From: Pseudomonadota bacterium
Lineage (GTDB): Bacteria > Pseudomonadota > Alphaproteobacteria > Rhizobiales > Xanthobacteraceae
Assembly: GCA_021779635.1 (NCBI GenBank)
Contig: JAJYAH010000091.1
Location: 1-14,155 of the forward strand
Direction: 5' to 3'
Length of the DNA stretch: 14,155 nucleotides
Shown here: positions 11,526 through 14,155 of the stretch, one piece after another
How the letters are laid out: each line of letters begins with the position of its first letter
Position numbering within the stretch: position 1 is the first letter of the stretch
Notes under the pieces: model-generated
The model's input: only the letters and a program-made list of their open reading frames with translations
What the model was told of the DNA's origin: nothing
Database searches by the model: none
Position numbers and translations under genes: made by a program

Positions 11526-12623
11526 TCATGACGTCGGAGGATAGAGATGAACGTCGCCGCAATAGTCGACCACACGATAACGCAATTCTGGATGTTGTTG
11601 TTGCCGTTCTTGTGAAAAAGTATCTGCCGACGACAGGTAATTCGGACCTACCGGCGCCTTGCCATGGCCGCCGGGAATGTCGAGCACATAATCCGGCTGA
11701 CATAATCCGGACACCCGCCCCCTCAGGTTCCGCATCAATTCCTGACCGCGCGCCAGCGTTGTGCGCAGATGCGCGGTACCGGGCGCGAGATCGCCGTGAT
11801 GGAGGTAATAGGGCTTGATCCGGCATTCAACGAAAGCACGCATCAGCGCTTCCAGCGTCGCGGCATCGTCATTGACGCCGCGGAGCAGCACCGACTGACT
11901 CACCATCGGAATGCCGGCATCGATGATGCCGGCGCATGCGGCGCGCGCCTTGTCGGTCAATTCCCTGGCGTGATTGGCATGCAGGGCGACCCAGGTCGTC
12001 GCGCCCTCGACCTTCAACGCGGCGACCATCTCGGCGCTGATGCGCGCGGGATCGGCGACCGGCACCCGGCTATGAATCCGGATGATCCGGACATGATCGA
12101 TCCCGGCGATATCCGTCATGACCTGGGTGAGCCGTCGCGGCGACAGCATCAAGGGGTCGCCGCCGGTCAGGATCACTTCCCATATTTCCGGATGCGCGCG
12201 GATATAGCCGAGCGCGCCGCGGTAGGCGGCCGGCGAAAGCGAATTCTCCTTGCCCGGGCCGACCATCTCGCGGCGAAAGCAAAAGCGGCAATATACTGCG
12301 CAGACATGGACCAGCTTGAACAGCACCCGATCGGGATAGCGATGCACAATGCCGGCGACCGGCGAATGCGCGTGATCGCCGATTGGATCGGCATTCTCGC
12401 CGGGCTGCGCCACCAGTTCCTCGGCACTTGGAATGAACTGTCGCGCGATCGGATCGCCGGGATCACCGGGTTCGATCAGCGCCGCAATATCCGCGGTCAC
12501 GGCCACCGCATAACGCGAAGCAACTTTTTCCAGATCGGCAAGATCGGCTGCGGGCGCCAGACCGCGGGCGACCAGTTTGGCCGGCCGCCGCAACGTGGCT
12601 GACTTGCGATCAATCCTGTTCAT
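11526..12623 (-). CDS. epmB: EF-P lysine 2,3-aminomutase EpmB (radical SAM)
   Basis: A 365-residue protein starting at the ATG at 12623, which overlaps the stop of epmA as ATGA; the in-frame codons further upstream lie inside epmA. The radical-SAM motif is CAVYCRFC (Cys108, Cys112, Cys115, CxxxCxxC), followed by GGDPL (154-158), which contacts S-adenosylmethionine. The PLP-binding lysine is in IPGGHGKAP (Lys322). It belongs to the lysine 2,3-aminomutase (KamA) superfamily. The true KamA needs a longer C-terminus, and the epmA neighbour fits EpmB. By family it turns (S)-alpha-lysine into (R)-beta-lysine, the donor used by EpmA on EF-P. It needs a [4Fe-4S] cluster, SAM and PLP. The 4-base overlap implies translational coupling with epmA. 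Confidence 0.95.
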   Translation of the reverse strand: MNRIDRKSATLRRPAKLVARGLAPAADLADLEKVASRYAVAVTADIAALIEPGDPGDPIARQFIPSAEELVAQPGENADPIGDHAHSPVAGIVHRYPDRVLFKLVHVCAVYCRFCFRREMVGPGKENSLSPAAYRGALGYIRAHPEIWEVILTGGDPLMLSPRRLTQVMTDIAGIDHVRIIRIHSRVPVADPARISAEMVAALKVEGATTWVALHANHARELTDKARAACAGIIDAGIPMVSQSVLLRGVNDDAATLEALMRAFVECRIKPYYLHHGDLAPGTAHLRTTLARGQELMRNLRGRVSGLCQPDYVLDIPGGHGKAPVGPNYLSSADTFSQERQQQHPELRYRVVDYCGDVHLYPPTS

Positions 12624-13672
12624 GCGTCCGTACCCGGCGGCGTCCACACCACCTGATCGAGCCTGGCGGCGCCGCTGGCCAGCATCACCAGCCGGTCGAA
12701 GCCAAGCGCGATGCCGCTGGCTTCGGGCATCTGCGCCATGGCCAGCAGAAAATCCTCGTCAAGCGGGTAGCGCTCGCCGTAGCGCCGCTGCTTTTCGTCC
12801 ATCGCCGACGAAAAACGGCGGCGTTGCTCTGCAGGGTCGGTCAATTCGCCGAATCCGTTGGCGAGTTCGACGCCGCAGGCATAGATCTCGAAGCGTTCGG
12901 CGAGGCGCGGGTCGGACTGTTTTGCGCGCGCCAGCGCGGCTTCGGGTGCCGGGTACTCAAACAGGACCGTCAGCCGCCCCTGCCCCAGATTTGGCTCGAC
13001 ATGCTCGACCAGGACCTTGCTGAAGATGTCCGACCAGGTATCGTCCTCGGTGATCCGCACAAGCGCCCTTGCCGCAGCCGCCAGCGCCGCGCGATCGCCC
13101 TCGCCGTTCGCAACAGTGGACAGCAGATCGATGCCGGCAAACCGGTCGAAAGCTGCGGCCACGGTCAAAAGCTCCGGCTCGGCAAACGGATCGGCGATCT
13201 TGCCGCGAAACGAAAAACGTCCGATGCCGGTGGCCTGCGCCGCATGGGCGATAACCACCACGCTATCGGCCATGACCGCGTCATAGGTCGCACCGGCCCG
13301 GTACCATTCCAGCATGGTGAATTCGGGAAGATGCAGGTTGCCGCGTTCCCGGTCACGGAACACCCGCGCAAACTCGAAAATTTTCTGCTCTCCGGCGGCG
13401 AGCAGTTTCTTGCAGGCGAATTCCGGCGACGTCCGCAGGTACCGCGTCGCGCGGGCGCCATCGGCGCCGGCAAGTTCCGCGCGAGGCGCATGCAGATGGG
13501 TCTCGTTTCCGGGCGACACCTGCAGGATTCCGGTCTCGACCTCGACAAAGCCCTGATCCTCGAACCACGCCCGGAGCGCCTTGGCAATAGCGCTGCGTGC
13601 CATCAAAAACGGCCTGACATCGGCATGCCGCGGGGCGGACCACCAGGGCGAGAGTTGATCGTTTCCGGCCAT
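12620..13672 (-). CDS. epmA: EF-P beta-lysyltransferase EpmA (GenX/PoxA, class II aaRS paralog)
   Basis: A 350-residue protein from the ATG at 13672; a TTG one codon earlier is in frame. GGAG lies ten bases before the ATG. It is the catalytic half of a class II lysyl-tRNA synthetase without the anticodon-binding domain. Motif 2 region is FARVFRDRERGNLHLPEFTM then LEWYR (101-125), and motif 3 is GIALGFDRLVML (320-331). YLRTSPEFACKKLL (78-91) is the conserved stretch before motif 2. Length is normal (E. coli EpmA is 325). It activates (R)-beta-lysine with ATP and attaches it to EF-P. It is divergent from efp, with 138 bases between the starts, and overlaps epmB by four bases. Confidence 0.95.
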   Translation of the reverse strand: MAGNDQLSPWWSAPRHADVRPFLMARSAIAKALRAWFEDQGFVEVETGILQVSPGNETHLHAPRAELAGADGARATRYLRTSPEFACKKLLAAGEQKIFEFARVFRDRERGNLHLPEFTMLEWYRAGATYDAVMADSVVVIAHAAQATGIGRFSFRGKIADPFAEPELLTVAAAFDRFAGIDLLSTVANGEGDRAALAAAARALVRITEDDTWSDIFSKVLVEHVEPNLGQGRLTVLFEYPAPEAALARAKQSDPRLAERFEIYACGVELANGFGELTDPAEQRRRFSSAMDEKQRRYGERYPLDEDFLLAMAQMPEASGIALGFDRLVMLASGAARLDQVVWTPPGTDA

Positions 13673-13709
13673 CAACGAGCCGCTCCGCCAGCCCGTAAAA
13701 CGCTGGCAT

Positions 13710-13757
13710 AGGCCGACAAAATCAGTATGTTGCAGCCCGAAACCGCTTCGTCGGCCT
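13710..13757. promoter_or_regulatory. Inverted repeat in the epmA/efp divergent region
   Basis: AGGCCGAC (13710-13717) and GTCGGCCT (13750-13757) are exact inverted repeats separated by 32 bases, in the 138-base gap between the divergent epmA and efp starts. Spacing of about four helical turns centre to centre would suit a dimeric regulator binding both halves, or a leader structure. Promoters for both directions should lie here; clear -35/-10 boxes were not found. Confidence 0.4.
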
Positions 13758-13810
13758 CGGGACGCCCATGTCCGGATTGGTCCCGGGCCAGAATATCAGG
13801 AAAAACAGCT

Positions 13811-14155
13811 TTGAAAGTCATCGCCAGTTCTATTCGCAAGGGCAACGTCATTGAGCAAGACGGCAAACTTTATGTGGTTCTGACCGCCGAGAACATCCAC
13901 CCCGGCAAGGGAACCCCGGTCAGCCAGATCGAAATGCGCCGCATCGGCGATGGCGTGAAGATTTCGGAACGCTACAAGACCACCGACCAGGTCGAGAAAG
14001 CGACCGTCGAGGATCACAATTTCAATTACCTGTATGAGGATGCCGACGGCTTCCATTTCATGAACAACGAGACCTATGACCAGGTCCAGGTTTCCAAGGA
14101 AATCGTAGGCTCCGCCGCGCCCTATCTGCAGGAGAACATGACGGTCAAGCTTTCG
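13811..14155 (+). CDS. efp: Translation elongation factor P, 3' end outside the window
   Basis: The first 115 codons are present and the frame is open to the last base. The start is a TTG at 13811, preceded by AGGA nine bases upstream; the product begins (M)[20 protein letters not shown] as alphaproteobacterial EF-P does. Domain I (1-64) contains [18 protein letters not shown], in which Lys33 is the residue modified by beta-lysine in the EpmA/EpmB system (Lys34 in E. coli). Domain II follows from about 65 ([20 protein letters not shown]). EF-P binds between the P and E sites and rescues ribosomes at consecutive prolines. A Lys at this position, not Arg, agrees with the epmAB genes next door. 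About 70 further residues are expected beyond the window. Confidence 0.97.
   Translation, partial: MKVIASSIRKGNVIEQDGKLYVVLTAENIHPGKGTPVSQIEMRRIGDGVKISERYKTTDQVEKATVEDHNFNYLYEDADGFHFMNNETYDQVQVSKEIVGSAAPYLQENMTVKLS

Noticed and set aside
11769..12602. Long plus-strand frame opposite epmB
   Set aside because: Antisense shadow of a well-supported radical-SAM gene; no ribosome site or domain.
12824..13711. Long plus-strand frame opposite epmA
   Set aside because: Antisense shadow caused by high third-position GC; epmA motifs are clear on the other strand.
1..14155. CRISPR array, insertion sequence or toxin-antitoxin pair
   Set aside because: No regularly spaced repeats, transposase motifs, terminal inverted repeats with target duplication, or adjacent small gene pairs with known toxin or antitoxin motifs were seen.

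Overview
The window reads as chromosomal DNA of a high-GC alphaproteobacterium of the Bradyrhizobium/Rhodopseudomonas type. The basis is the style of the protein families, recognised from general knowledge and not from a search: a double cold-shock-domain protein, a DUF192 protein, a short H-NS-like coiled-coil protein, many small secreted 'hypothetical' proteins, and an EF-P with an '[10 protein letters not shown]' loop. No phage gene, transposase, CRISPR array or rRNA was found. Two tRNA genes are present, both with CCA encoded.

Layout. Positions 16-3403 are a run of minus-strand genes, read from high to low coordinate: H-NS-like N-terminal domain protein, Sir2 deacylase, double cold-shock protein, DUF192 protein, tRNA-Pro(TGG), and a membrane-anchored coiled-coil protein. 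From 3587 to 7495 the strands mix and the genes are small: a 55-aa charged protein (+), a Gly/Tyr-rich secreted protein (-), a gene-poor stretch with a long hairpin and a start-less reading frame, a secreted SH3-like protein (+), glyoxalase I (+), a 26-aa membrane protein (+), a GST (+), a 50-aa membrane protein and a porin-motif mini-protein (-), and a PilZ protein (-). From 7803 to 9464 lie tRNA-Glu(TTC), a Cys-rich secreted peptide, a DUF2061 membrane protein and several hundred bases without clear genes, part of it AT-richer. From 9465 come a PrsW-type membrane protease and an HdeD-like membrane protein (+), which meets a small secreted protein gene (-) stop-to-stop.

The right end is the most coherent functional unit. 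epmB and epmA (minus strand, 4-base overlap) are divergent from efp (plus strand, TTG start, cut by the window end). EpmB isomerises lysine to beta-lysine and EpmA attaches it to a conserved Lys of EF-P, which rescues ribosomes stalled at polyproline. The target Lys is visible here (residue 33, in PGKG).

I do not see a clearly undescribed multi-gene system. The most useful leads are small or structural: the 26-aa membrane protein whose ribosome site abuts a hairpin, a tandem repeat crossing the stop codon of the cold-shock gene, a strong hairpin over the stop of a start-less reading frame, a gene carrying only the N-terminal motif of alphaproteobacterial porins, and an H-NS-like protein with no DNA-binding end.
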